Source: Erwinia aphidicola (GTDB taxonomy: Bacteria > Pseudomonadota > Gammaproteobacteria > Enterobacterales > Enterobacteriaceae). From it: 64,000 bases of DNA. The notes beneath the pieces are model-generated. The model saw only the letters and a list, made by a program, of their open reading frames with translations. It was not told the origin of the DNA and did not search any database. Made by a program: the position numbers and the translations under genes. This document shows, piece by piece, positions 37,445-44,167 of the stretch. The stretch lies in assembly GCF_014773485.1 (NCBI RefSeq), contig NZ_JACXBP010000006.1:310001-374000 (forward strand), read 5' to 3'. Position 1 is the stretch's first letter; each line of letters opens with the position of its first letter.

Positions 37445-37580
37445 CCTCCCTCCTGACTGTCTGAATAACTTCATATCCAATCATCATGTAGAGTGAGTCA
37501 CATTCTTCGCACACCCATGTTTCATCCGGTGACAGCGAAAGGCCACAATCAGCACAGGCCCTGTCAGCTGGTTGTGTCAT
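37404..37580 (-). CDS. NinF-like small zinc protein
   Basis: 58 residues with CADCG...CEEC spacing like lambda NinF. ATGA overlap with the NinE-like gene; its end overlaps the NinG start. Function unknown. Confidence 0.65.
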   Translation of the reverse strand: MTQPADRACADCGLSLSPDETWVCEECDSLYMMIGYEVIQTVRREDGDNAQATEAEKV

Positions 37581-37753
37581 CGCGTCCTCCTCATTCGATC
37601 GAACTTCGCCCGGAGCAGCGTGTACACATAGTCGTAAGTTGTTACCTGGTTCGCTGGCGGTACCAACTTTCGCTTGCTGCGGCTTCTGGCTGTAGGAGTG
37701 AATATCAGTGAGTCGATTGCTCGCTGTGTTGCGGAAACTCTCTGCCGGCTCAT
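37577..37753 (-). CDS. NinE-like protein
   Basis: 58 residues. The start MSRQRVSATQRAIDSLIF, the central FTPTARSRSK and the YDYVYTLLRAKFDRMRRTR end follow the lambda/P22 NinE pattern. It overlaps both neighbours by the ATGA arrangement. Function unknown. Confidence 0.7.
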   Translation of the reverse strand: MSRQRVSATQRAIDSLIFTPTARSRSKRKLVPPANQVTTYDYVYTLLRAKFDRMRRTR

Positions 37754-38016
37754 TGGCGCACCTCACGCAGGCATTTGTCGAATGCTGCCATCGCCTGGCT
37801 CACGCCGAATCCGCACGGAAAATCCGTCTTTTTGTAGAGCACTTTACCAAGCCTTTCCGGGTCGTCTTTCTTGATGATTAACCCGTCCCGAGTCATTGTT
37901 GCCAGGGTTACTCGGGTGTATGGCCTGGGTAGCCCGGCCATCTCGGCTATCTCGTTTGATGTCATCCATTTGCCAGTTGATAACTGGTCGATGATTGCTA
38001 TCTGCATTTTGCTCAT
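37750..38016 (-). CDS. Winged-helix-like small protein in the nin region
   Basis: 88 residues from MSKMQIAIIDQLSTGKW (ATGA overlap with NinB). The pattern ...MTSNEIAEMAGLPRPYTRVTLATMTRDGLI is a winged-helix DNA-binding shape. Specific family not identified. Confidence 0.7.
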   Translation of the reverse strand: MSKMQIAIIDQLSTGKWMTSNEIAEMAGLPRPYTRVTLATMTRDGLIIKKDDPERLGKVLYKKTDFPCGFGVSQAMAAFDKCLREVRQ

Positions 38017-38447
38017 GCTGCTCTCCCGTACTGTTTTGCCCAACGCATAGCCAGCGCGGCATCGTCACCAAAGGTCACGCCATGCTCTGCACCAAAGGCG
38101 CTGATTAACTCTATGAGGTCACGCATCTCGCTGACGCGCATTTTGCTTGTTGACTGGCCCAGCACCACGAATCCACCTTCGATACCCGGTACAACGTCCT
38201 GCTTCTTCAGAGCTGCGGTGAAAACGTGTTTCCACTCTTCGCTGGTCAGCATGCGGCCGTGCCAGTTGACCTGCTCTGAGATGTCGTTAAGACACGCCCA
38301 AAGTTTGGCGTTTTGGTCGAGGCTGCGTGTTCGTTCCTGGATGGTTACTACGAGGGGTGATTCGGGGCTTACTGGTAGGCTTCGGATGAATTCGGTGCAG
38401 TTGTTTCGCCGCTGCATATCGACGAGAAAATAGCTTTGTTTGTTCAC
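38013..38447 (-). CDS. ninB: NinB (Orf) recombination mediator
   Basis: 144 residues with the NinB signature (RSLDQNAKLWACLNDISEQVNWHGR..., EEWKHVFTAALK). Lambda Orf/NinB replaces RecFOR in loading a recombinase on SSB-coated DNA. Confidence 0.92.
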   Translation of the reverse strand: MNKQSYFLVDMQRRNNCTEFIRSLPVSPESPLVVTIQERTRSLDQNAKLWACLNDISEQVNWHGRMLTSEEWKHVFTAALKKQDVVPGIEGGFVVLGQSTSKMRVSEMRDLIELISAFGAEHGVTFGDDAALAMRWAKQYGRAA

Positions 38448-38449
38448 TG

Positions 38450-38632
38450 TTACCTCCCCTCTACTGTCTCCACATAGTCATAGAGATTGTCAGCTGCAGC
38501 GCTGATTAACAGGTCAATGGCCTGCTCGCTGTGGCCGCCCTCGCGAATCATCGACAGCGCGACTATAAGCGCTTTTCTTGAATCGATTACCGGCTGGTGC
38601 TTAGGTTTGAATGGAATGATTTCTGCTGTCAT
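38450..38632 (-). CDS. Small phage protein, unknown
   Basis: 60 residues from MTAEIIPFKPKHQ (GGAG ribosome binding site 8 bases before). Common in lambdoid nin regions; no function known to me. Overlaps the gene upstream by ATGA. Confidence 0.65.
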   Translation of the reverse strand: MTAEIIPFKPKHQPVIDSRKALIVALSMIREGGHSEQAIDLLISAAADNLYDYVETVEGR

Positions 38633-38850
38633 ACGATGCTCCACTGCCGCTGGTAGTCGAAGATGATCAGGCCTTTCTTCCTCAACGCCTGTAGGCGACC
38701 GTCAATGATACGAAATGCAGGTCGACCCGTTTCAACATGAAGCCTATTCGCCTCTCGATAAACGTCGCCATTATCGATAGCAGCGAATGACTTGGCTCCT
38801 GAGTGAATCTTTTCGATAATCAGTTGGTCCATTTTCGTGTAGTCGGTCAT
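38629..38850 (-). CDS. Small winged-helix-like phage protein
   Basis: 73 residues from MTDYTKMDQLIIEKIHSG. The spacing of ANRLHVETGRPAFRIIDGRLQALRKKGLI suggests a winged helix. It overlaps the upstream 30-codon ORF by 1-4 bases. Confidence 0.65.
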   Translation of the reverse strand: MTDYTKMDQLIIEKIHSGAKSFAAIDNGDVYREANRLHVETGRPAFRIIDGRLQALRKKGLIIFDYQRQWSIV

Positions 38851-38942
38851 CACCCTCTCCTCCCCGCCCAGCGCCAAACTAAAAGGCCTACTAAAATTAG
38901 TAGGCCCGATACGATAAGTTCTGTTGTGTATGTCTGGTGCAT
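38850..38942 (-). CDS. 30-residue membrane peptide
   Basis: A short ORF with a strong GGAGGAATA ribosome binding site before its ATG at 38942. It encodes one hydrophobic helix (LIVSGLLILVGLLVW) and a basic end (RWAGRRG). Function unknown. Confidence 0.6.
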   Translation of the reverse strand: MHQTYTTELIVSGLLILVGLLVWRWAGRRG

Positions 38943-38955
38943 TATTCCTCCGGCA

Positions 38956-39711
38956 TTAAACAGCCAGTTGTAATTGCATGTTGAAGCGATCCCGAATCTC
39001 GCAGTACTCCAGCGAGCCGGGGCTGTTATGTGACTCAATCCTTTCAACCATCAATGCCGCACGCGTCTCTTTTGATGCTGGCGCGTATGCACCTTTCCAT
39101 GCTTTATCGATGCCGATATTACGTGCAACGTTAGTGCTGTCGGCGCTCGCCAGCGGAAGTTTCGTGAATATCAGCGGATTAAGCATGCGAAGTCCGTGAA
39201 GCTTTGCGATTGGTTGACCGTAATCATCAGTGACATGGCGAATCAGGTCTTTCATGCGCGCCACGGCGATGTTTGGCCTCTTGACGTCATATTCGCCACA
39301 ACTTCCGATCGCTACCCGTGGATACTCGTTGCATAGACGGATGAATCTGTCGTCGCTTTCGTTCATATGCCATACCGGTACGCCATAGAAATCACCGTGC
39401 GGCCACTCATCAAGCAATGCCTCGTTTTCAACTTCACCGCCATCGATAACGTCAGGGATGATCGCAAAGTCGAAGCCAGGATGATTTTTCCATCGAGCCA
39501 CGAAATCGTAATAATCACTCCAGTCAATTTTGTTACGACCAGCCGCCTTCCATGCCGTGAAGGCACCGTTGTCTAATGCGAATGACTGGCAGAATTCTGA
39601 TGCGAGGTTTATCTGTGCGGGGTGTGCGAATGAAATGAATGCATGTCGGCCTTTCCATGCCCTGATTGCGCATGTGTCAGGTGTTATCGGCCCTCCATGA
39701 TAATGAATCAT
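38956..39711 (-). CDS. TGT/DpdA-like TIM-barrel protein (tentative)
   Basis: 251 residues from MIHYHGGPITPDT at 39711, chosen for its AGGAGG ribosome binding site. Motifs in order: HYHGGPITP, SFALDNGAFTAWK (near residue 46), FAIIPDVID, VAIGSCGEY, LHGLRMLNP and ADSTNVARN. This layout is like barrel enzymes of the tRNA-guanine transglycosylase superfamily, including the phage/island DpdA group that inserts 7-deazaguanine bases into DNA. No preQ0 pathway gene is in the window. The match is by motif memory; alternatives include an unrelated barrel protein. Confidence 0.5.
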   Translation of the reverse strand: MIHYHGGPITPDTCAIRAWKGRHAFISFAHPAQINLASEFCQSFALDNGAFTAWKAAGRNKIDWSDYYDFVARWKNHPGFDFAIIPDVIDGGEVENEALLDEWPHGDFYGVPVWHMNESDDRFIRLCNEYPRVAIGSCGEYDVKRPNIAVARMKDLIRHVTDDYGQPIAKLHGLRMLNPLIFTKLPLASADSTNVARNIGIDKAWKGAYAPASKETRAALMVERIESHNSPGSLEYCEIRDRFNMQLQLAV

Positions 39712-39937
39712 TATGGCCTCCTTTTCTGGCTGGCTGCCTGGCCCCGATAATGCGGAGCACTCTTTCCATCTCACGATTCATGATTGCGTGCAGTACGCGG
39801 TCACGGCGATATTTGCATACCTCAGGCTTGTGCTTGCGCTTCTCTGTGAATGGAAGTGATGATGACTTGTAGTAGCGCTGCATGATGCGGTTGCTTTGCG
39901 CTATGTCGTGGTGGATTAGCTGCTGTGCTGTTGTCAT
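39677..39937 (-). CDS. Small basic phage protein, unknown
   Basis: 86 residues, Arg/His-rich (KRKHKPEVCKYRRDRVLHAIMNREMERVLRI by composition). It overlaps the P gene stop by 4 bases and the TGT-like gene start by about 35. Not recognised. Confidence 0.65.
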   Translation of the reverse strand: MTTAQQLIHHDIAQSNRIMQRYYKSSSLPFTEKRKHKPEVCKYRRDRVLHAIMNREMERVLRIIGARQPARKGGHNDSLSWRADNT

Positions 39938-40629
39938 GATTTCACCTGCTTGCGGATTCCCAGCTTTGCGCGAATCTCTGCGATTTTATCCAGCCCCGCC
40001 TCATTGCTGACCGGGATGTGCATCTTTGGGATCTGAACTACAGGTGCGGGAATTGGCTCGCCTGACTCAATGCGGCGCGACATTGCTTTCAGCTCTTTCA
40101 GGCAGTGCTTGCGCAGCTCTGGCGTGGTGAGGTTTTGCGATCGCATCTCGGAGTACAGCTTGGTGACCATCCAGTAAGCGGCATTGCTGGGCCATGGGAA
40201 AGCCTCAGGACTTGCGAAGAATCCGCGCCGGGCGCTGTAGTCCATCACCATGTCGTGAAGCTCGTCAGAGTCCGGCAGGCCGTATTTGCTGATTTCACCC
40301 TGGCGGCACCAGGCGACGAATTGGCCCGGCGACGGGAGGAAAGGCGTTTCCTGCTGACGGGCAATCTTCATCCCGGCGTTAACCTGGTCGATTGTCGTAA
40401 TGCCGTTTTCAGCAAAGGCCATCACCCACTGGCGCCGAAGCTCGTTCAACTCTTCCTGGGTTTTGATGCTTGCCATCAGTGCCGGGAAAGCACCCTTCAG
40501 CTGCCTGAACAACTCATTGAAGATTTGAGCGGCCTGCTCGGGAACCTGCTGCTTTGGTTTCTCTCCGGCGTACATCTGCTGCAAAGATTTGCCATCGCGA
40601 TTCTGGATGGCTGTGACAACGTTTCTCAT
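39934..40629 (-). CDS. Replication protein P (DnaB loader)
   Basis: 231 residues, lambda P family: AAQIFNELFRQLKGAFPALMAS near the start, then RQWVMAFAENGITTIDQVNAGM, and a FLPSPGQFVAWC motif. It brings host DnaB helicase to the O-bound origin. It overlaps the O-like gene by 4 bases. Confidence 0.92.
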   Translation of the reverse strand: MRNVVTAIQNRDGKSLQQMYAGEKPKQQVPEQAAQIFNELFRQLKGAFPALMASIKTQEELNELRRQWVMAFAENGITTIDQVNAGMKIARQQETPFLPSPGQFVAWCRQGEISKYGLPDSDELHDMVMDYSARRGFFASPEAFPWPSNAAYWMVTKLYSEMRSQNLTTPELRKHCLKELKAMSRRIESGEPIPAPVVQIPKMHIPVSNEAGLDKIAEIRAKLGIRKQVKS

Positions 40630-41615
40630 ACCGTTACCCCTTTAATCCAATCAGTGTTATCCAGGTCCAAAGCAGGCTTACCAGAGGCAGTGGCTGTTTT
40701 GGCTTTATCGCGCTTGATTACCAGCTGCGACCACTTCTCGCGAAGCTTGGCAGGGCAAAGCACGTTGCCACACCAGAAGCTGTCCTGACTGGCCCAGCGG
40801 AACAGGCTGCACATGTCGCGATGGTCTCGACCGTCTTTCTCCCGCATCAGCCGGATGTCGTTTGCCCATCCGGCGAAGGCTGGCTGCTTGGCAGAAGGCT
40901 CGATTGACTTAACAACATCGAACATCCACTCAGCAGCTTTAAGGTCATCAGGAGTTCCCCACTTGTTTCCACTCTGAATTCCTGCTTCTGCTCGAACTAC
41001 TGGAAGGCGTTTGCGAGGCTTGTCAGAGGATTCGTTAGAATTCTCGGACGAAGGGTTTTTATTAGTATTGTTTTTATATTCTTGTTCATGATGCGCGGCT
41101 TTATGCTCGGGCTTATGCGCGGGGGTAGTCTCTGAGGCCTTGGTATCACTGGGTTTGTTATGCTCGGGTATATGCGCGGTGTTATGCGCGGGGGTGTCGA
41201 TCATTTTTTCAGCATATTCAGTGTAATTTACCACGGTGATCACCGTGCCTTTTCGCCGCTCTGCATGAATGCAAATCATCCCCTCCTTCTCGAAAAAACT
41301 GAGCATTCTCTCGACTGCGTGGCGGCTTGTTGGCTCACCGTTGCGGTCACAGAGAGCCAGCCCTAAATCTGCTGAGGTCGTTACCAGTTGCCCGGTTTCC
41401 AGTTGCCATGCATGGCCTTTGAAATTAGGCGTATATGGCTTTCTGGCGGCATCAAGTAGGATGTTTTCCCATAGCGTTCTGAGAAAGACATCCTTCGCCC
41501 ATGACTGCTTCTTGACGCTCCGGTACAACGGGATGTAACCATTCTTCTGGTTCTCCATCCTGTTGCTCCTGAGGTGCCTTTCGGCATTGAGATCATAAAT
41601 TCTTGCTGTACTCAT
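40626..41615 (-). CDS. Replication initiator (O-like) carrying the origin
   Basis: 329 residues from the ATG at 41615 (overlap with the Rha-like gene). A second good start lies at 41558 (MENQKNGY, AGGAGC ribosome binding site). The N-terminal 130 residues are a phage O-type winged-helix domain (GYIPLYRSVKKQSWAKD, LETGQLVTTSADLGLALC). The middle is a low-complexity His/Pro/Glu/Asn linker encoded by the iterons. The C-terminal part (KWGTPDDLKAAEWMFDVVK...) resembles the DnaT/O tail for partner contacts. Confidence 0.85.
   Translation of the reverse strand: MSTARIYDLNAERHLRSNRMENQKNGYIPLYRSVKKQSWAKDVFLRTLWENILLDAARKPYTPNFKGHAWQLETGQLVTTSADLGLALCDRNGEPTSRHAVERMLSFFEKEGMICIHAERRKGTVITVVNYTEYAEKMIDTPAHNTAHIPEHNKPSDTKASETTPAHKPEHKAAHHEQEYKNNTNKNPSSENSNESSDKPRKRLPVVRAEAGIQSGNKWGTPDDLKAAEWMFDVVKSIEPSAKQPAFAGWANDIRLMREKDGRDHRDMCSLFRWASQDSFWCGNVLCPAKLREKWSQLVIKRDKAKTATASGKPALDLDNTDWIKGVTV
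41051..41195. other. Phage replication origin: six 12-bp-spaced iterons plus AT-rich tract
   Basis: ATGC(G/T)CGG words start at 41091, 41103, 41115, 41160, 41172 and 41184: two triplets with exact 12-base spacing. An AT-rich tract lies at 41052-41084, on the downstream side within the O-like gene. In lambda, ori is the same: iterons in O followed by an AT-rich unwinding region. Confidence 0.78.
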
Positions 41616-42304
41616 GCTGCCCGCTCCTGAACCTGCCGAGCTGCCCACAACCCGGCGATCCACTGGATTCCTTTAGGCGTGAATTTGTTCTGGGTGAATG
41701 CGTGGCCGTTGTTCTGATTCTCACCTGTCTTGATAGTGAATCTTCCAGCATCGATGTGCTGAGCGTAAGGAGTTAGCTTCCCGGCCAGTAGATACATGAT
41801 GTCGTTATCAAGCAGGAACTGCCGGAAGGCGTTCTCTTTTGCGTGGAGTAGCTTGCAGGTCTCCCGGAATCCAAGTGAGCCGGTAGCGTTGACATAACTA
41901 TCGACAAACTGAATTTTCGGTGCGGCAATGGCTAACTGATTCTCAAGCTGCTGCTTCTCTTCAGCGAGGTCAGCAGCAAGCCTGAGCGCCTCAGGAAGTG
42001 TTTGAGGTAACGCAGGAGGATGATTGCCTTCCAGCTCATGCAGGCGCTTTATGACCTTCATGCGCAGCATGGCGTTGTATCCAGTCACCAGGCATTCGGT
42101 GTGTTCACGGTCGAGTGCATACTCAGTCTGACTACGATTCATGGCGTCCTGATAGGTGTGCGCAAATTTGCTCACATCTTCCTGGAGCTGAACCATCATC
42201 ACTTCGATGTCACGTTTAACATCCGGGTGCCGCTTTCCGGTCAGTTCTGCAATTTCTCGGCTGGTCATAGTCAGGCATTTGCCTGTAGTAATTATTCCTG
42301 GCAT
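41612..42304 (-). CDS. Rha/Ant-type phage regulatory protein
   Basis: 230 residues. The N-terminal Rha domain (MTSREIAELTGKRHPDVKRDIEVMM, then TEYALDREHTECLVTGYNAMLRMKVIKRLHELE) is joined to a C-terminal antirepressor KilAC-like domain (SLGFRETCKLLHAKENAFRQFLLDNDIMY). Such proteins interfere with lysogeny control. It lies between cII and the O-like gene. Confidence 0.85.
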   Translation of the reverse strand: MPGIITTGKCLTMTSREIAELTGKRHPDVKRDIEVMMVQLQEDVSKFAHTYQDAMNRSQTEYALDREHTECLVTGYNAMLRMKVIKRLHELEGNHPPALPQTLPEALRLAADLAEEKQQLENQLAIAAPKIQFVDSYVNATGSLGFRETCKLLHAKENAFRQFLLDNDIMYLLAGKLTPYAQHIDAGRFTIKTGENQNNGHAFTQNKFTPKGIQWIAGLWAARQVQERAA

Positions 42305-42322
42305 ACTTATCTCCAGATTGTT

Positions 42323-42616
42323 TTAGAAAAGCATCGTGATTTGTGAATCAGCCTCGGTTGCCGCCGGGGCTTTTTTATTGGTCAGCACAGCAGCAAACCG
42401 CCGCGCCAGTTCGACTATCTCCGTGTCGTCTACCCCGTACTCCAGAATCGCCAGAGCCATAGCAGCCTGACGAAAGAATCCATCCTTCATCCGGGATACC
42501 TTGCAGTCAGGTACGCCCATCAGTTTTGCGAACTTTGTCTGGCCCATAACGGCCAACTTCCCTAACAGCTGCGACTCAATGCGAGACGCTTTTTTGCGGT
42601 ACTTTGCAGCTTCCAT
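42323..42616 (-). CDS. cII: CII transcriptional activator
   Basis: 97 residues, same length as lambda CII, with close pattern: RIESQLLGKLAVMGQTKFAKLMGVPDCKVSRMKDGFF, then MALAILEYGVDDTEIVELARRFAAVLTNKK and a short acidic end. As a tetramer it activates promoters with TTGC-N6-TTGC. Two such sites are present, at 42594 and 36046. Confidence 0.95.
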   Translation of the reverse strand: MEAAKYRKKASRIESQLLGKLAVMGQTKFAKLMGVPDCKVSRMKDGFFRQAAMALAILEYGVDDTEIVELARRFAAVLTNKKAPAATEADSQITMLF

Positions 42617-42626
42617 GATTGATAAT
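42594..42626 (+). promoter_or_regulatory. PRE: CII-activated promoter over the cII start
   Basis: TTGCGGTACTTTGC (42594-42607), with N6 as -35, a 17-base spacer and GATAAT (42621-42626) as -10. It reads rightward through antisense cro into cI, as lambda PRE does. Confidence 0.85.
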
Positions 42627-42675
42627 TTCCATGTTGAATTAGTTACGTGCGATCACCCTGCGGTGTCGCATTTGT

Positions 42676-42715
42676 GCTCTACAAGCGGCAGAGCGGTTCA
42701 GAGTTTTAAAGAGCG
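42676..42715 (-). promoter_or_regulatory. nutR (boxA and boxB)
   Basis: Minus strand: perfect boxA CGCTCTTTA (42707-42715). BoxB hairpin at 42676-42694 has a 7-bp stem (one G-T) and a CGCTT loop. It lies just after cro, as in lambda. The loop is the same as in nutL. Confidence 0.85.
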
Positions 42716-42722
42716 GTGAAAC

Positions 42723-42950
42723 TTAAGCTGCCGTGTCAGCAGCCTTCATGTATCGCTGCGGGTACAGAATTTGCATTTCGGTAATCTTCCCTTTGAAGTA
42801 CCGAGACAATTTCTCTGCCGTCTCCAGAGAGGGAACCTGCATTCCCCTTTCGATTCGGCTGAGGTTTCCAACGTCCAGCTGTGTGGCGATGGCTACCTCT
42901 GCGATTGTCAGTTTTTTCTGCACACGCATTTTCCGTAATGGCGTTGACAT
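42723..42950 (-). CDS. Cro-like repressor
   Basis: 75 residues, XRE helix-turn-helix at 8-62 (KLTIAEVAIATQLDVGNLSRIERGMQVPSLETAEKLSRYF). First gene from PR, divergent from cI, with a TAGGAGGTG ribosome binding site. Its recognition helix (DVGNLSRIERG) is nearly the same as that of CI at 43040, so both should bind the same operators. Confidence 0.9.
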   Translation of the reverse strand: MSTPLRKMRVQKKLTIAEVAIATQLDVGNLSRIERGMQVPSLETAEKLSRYFKGKITEMQILYPQRYMKAADTAA

Positions 42951-42965
42951 AATGCACCTCCTAAA

Positions 42966-43026
42966 TGCGCTATACGCATAATATGCGAAACTGAAAATTT
43001 GCGCAAGGCGCTTTGCGCGTGACGCA
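42966..43026. promoter_or_regulatory. OR operators (three sites)
   Basis: 13-bp dyads TGCGCTATACGCA (42966-42978), TGCGCAAGGCGCT (43000-43012, degenerate) and TGCGCGTGACGCA (43014-43026) between cro and cI. Confidence 0.85.
42978..43006 (-). promoter_or_regulatory. PR promoter
   Basis: Minus strand: TTGCGC (43001-43006), 17-base spacer, TATTAT (42978-42983), interleaved with the OR operators. It transcribes cro, cII, replication and nin genes. Confidence 0.75.
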
Positions 43027-43039
43027 TAAAAAAGGTTAG

Positions 43040-43738
43040 ATGTACGTCATGAAAATAGGCCAAAAGATTAGACAGATTCGCAAAGCGAATAAGATGACGC
43101 TCAATGAGCTGGCGCTACGCGTTGAAAGCGACGTGGGCAACCTGTCACGCCTGGAACGCGGTGTTCAGGGCTACAGTGAGCAGCTTCTGAATAAAATAGC
43201 CGCAGCCCTCTCAGTTCCTGTAAGTGAGCTATTCTCTTCTAGTGAGGCTAATGATACTGTAGATTCATACAGTATTAGTTCCATTAAGAAAAAGGGGAGA
43301 GATGATGTGTACAGGATTGATGTGCTTGATGTTTCAGCCAGCGCAGGAGATGGTTCGCCCTCGAAAGATATCATTGAAGTCATAAGATCCATTGAATATG
43401 TGCCTGACCAGGCAAGGGTGATATTCGGAAATCGACCGGAGTCTTCCGTAAAGCTGATCAACGTTCGCGGCGACAGCATGGAAGGAACTATTGAGCCGGG
43501 CGATCTGATTTTTGTCGATGTAGCAGTGTGCAACTTCGATGGAGATGGAATTTATGTTTTCGACTTTAACGGGGATATGTTTGTTAAACGCCTACAAAAG
43601 GTGAAGAGCGAACTGATAGTTATCTCAGATAACCCGCGCTACCGCGAGTGGTCCATTACTGAAGAAGAAATGGATATGCTCCATGTTGCAGGGCGCGTCA
43701 TGCTTAGCCAGTCACAGCAGTACAGGCGCCACGGTTAA
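43040..43738 (+). CDS. CI repressor (HTH plus S24 self-cleavage domain)
   Basis: 232 residues. HTH at 8-60. A likely cleavage site is Ala102-Gly103 in DVSASAGDG. Catalytic Ser146 is in RGDSMEG and Lys183 is in MFVKRLQ, so SOS-induced self-cleavage should work. The ATG at 43040 follows AAAGG closely; an ATG three codons on is possible. It keeps PR and PL silent in the lysogen. Confidence 0.94.
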   Translation: MYVMKIGQKIRQIRKANKMTLNELALRVESDVGNLSRLERGVQGYSEQLLNKIAAALSVPVSELFSSSEANDTVDSYSISSIKKKGRDDVYRIDVLDVSASAGDGSPSKDIIEVIRSIEYVPDQARVIFGNRPESSVKLINVRGDSMEGTIEPGDLIFVDVAVCNFDGDGIYVFDFNGDMFVKRLQKVKSELIVISDNPRYREWSITEEEMDMLHVAGRVMLSQSQQYRRHG

Positions 43739-43757
43739 CCCTCCCCTTTCTGCATAA

Positions 43758-43783
43758 AAGCCCGCCTTGAGCGGGTTTTTTTG
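43758..43783 (+). terminator. cI terminator
   Basis: CCCGC/GCGGG stem (43761-43775), 5-base loop and a T7 run, 20 bases after the cI stop. It separates the cI unit from PL. Confidence 0.85.
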
Positions 43784-43874
43784 TGCCTAATGCATATCCG
43801 CAAAAAAATAAATCCCCTTCTGTTTCATGCGCATACATAAACATCATGCCAAAACACAGCCACACGCTAAAATA

Positions 43875-43902
43875 TGCGCTTGACGCATTTGCGCTGTACG
43901 CA
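43875..43902. promoter_or_regulatory. OL operators (two sites)
   Basis: TGCGCTTGACGCA (43875-43887) and TGCGCTGTACGCA (43890-43902), same 13-bp dyad as OR, centres 15 bases apart, overlapping PL. Confidence 0.88.
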
Positions 43903-43908
43903 TAATAT
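43880..43908 (+). promoter_or_regulatory. PL promoter
   Basis: TTGACG (43880-43885), 17-base spacer, TAATAT (43903-43908). Both operators cover it. It drives the N-like to Int operon. Confidence 0.88.
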
Positions 43909-43951
43909 TTACTCCATCAGCAGGACGCACCGCACCACCGACACGATGTCG

Positions 43952-43992
43952 AGCTCTTTAATAATCAGGATTTCTACCGCCGCTTGCGGTAG
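43952..43992 (+). promoter_or_regulatory. nutL (boxA and boxB)
   Basis: BoxA AGCTCTTTA (43952-43960, 8 of 9 to consensus). BoxB at 43974-43992 is a perfect 7-bp stem with loop CGCTT. The loop is identical to nutR although the stem sequence differs, so the loop is under selection. Confidence 0.87.
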
Positions 43993-44008
43993 ACCAAAGC
44001 GCAGTAGG

Positions 44009-44150
44009 CTTTGGGATTGGATGTAGCTCAGATGGATAGAGCGGGCTATGGATTGCTGGCCAGCAACTGACGCAACGGTTTGCAAGCCCAAGCGTTAAGT
44101 TTTCCTAAAAGTGCGGTCGCCGGTTCGAGTCCGGCCATCCAATCCCAAAG
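44009..44150 (+). ncRNA. tRNA-like structured leader RNA upstream of the N-like gene
   Basis: A 15-bp perfect closing helix (44009-44023 with 44136-44150) contains an acceptor-like 7-bp end. Next comes a tRNA D-arm (TAGCTCAGATGGATAGAGC at 44024-44042). A perfect T-arm (GCCGG-TTCGAGT-CCGGC, 44119-44135) abuts the 3' strand. The anticodon arm is replaced by about 76 bases with a 14-bp palindrome (TTGCTGGCCAGCAA near 44053) and pairs GGGCT/AGCCC and ACGC/GCGT in pseudoknot order. No canonical anticodon or CCA is present, so it is not an ordinary tRNA. Confidence 0.6.
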
Positions 44151-44162
44151 TCAATTGGGAGG
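44143..44162 (+). promoter_or_regulatory. Possible SD-masking hairpin of the N-like gene
   Basis: TCCCAA (44143-44148) can pair with TTGGGA (44155-44160), covering most of the Shine-Dalgarno GGGAGG (44157-44162). The same TCCCAA is part of the closing helix of the tRNA-like RNA, so the two structures exclude each other. Confidence 0.55.
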
Positions 44163-44167
44163 CTCAC

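Noticed and set aside
44009..44150. Ordinary tRNA, or tRNA with group I intron, at this site
   Set aside because: No 7-base anticodon loop with a 5-bp stem can be formed, there is no CCA, and the insert is too short for a group I intron.
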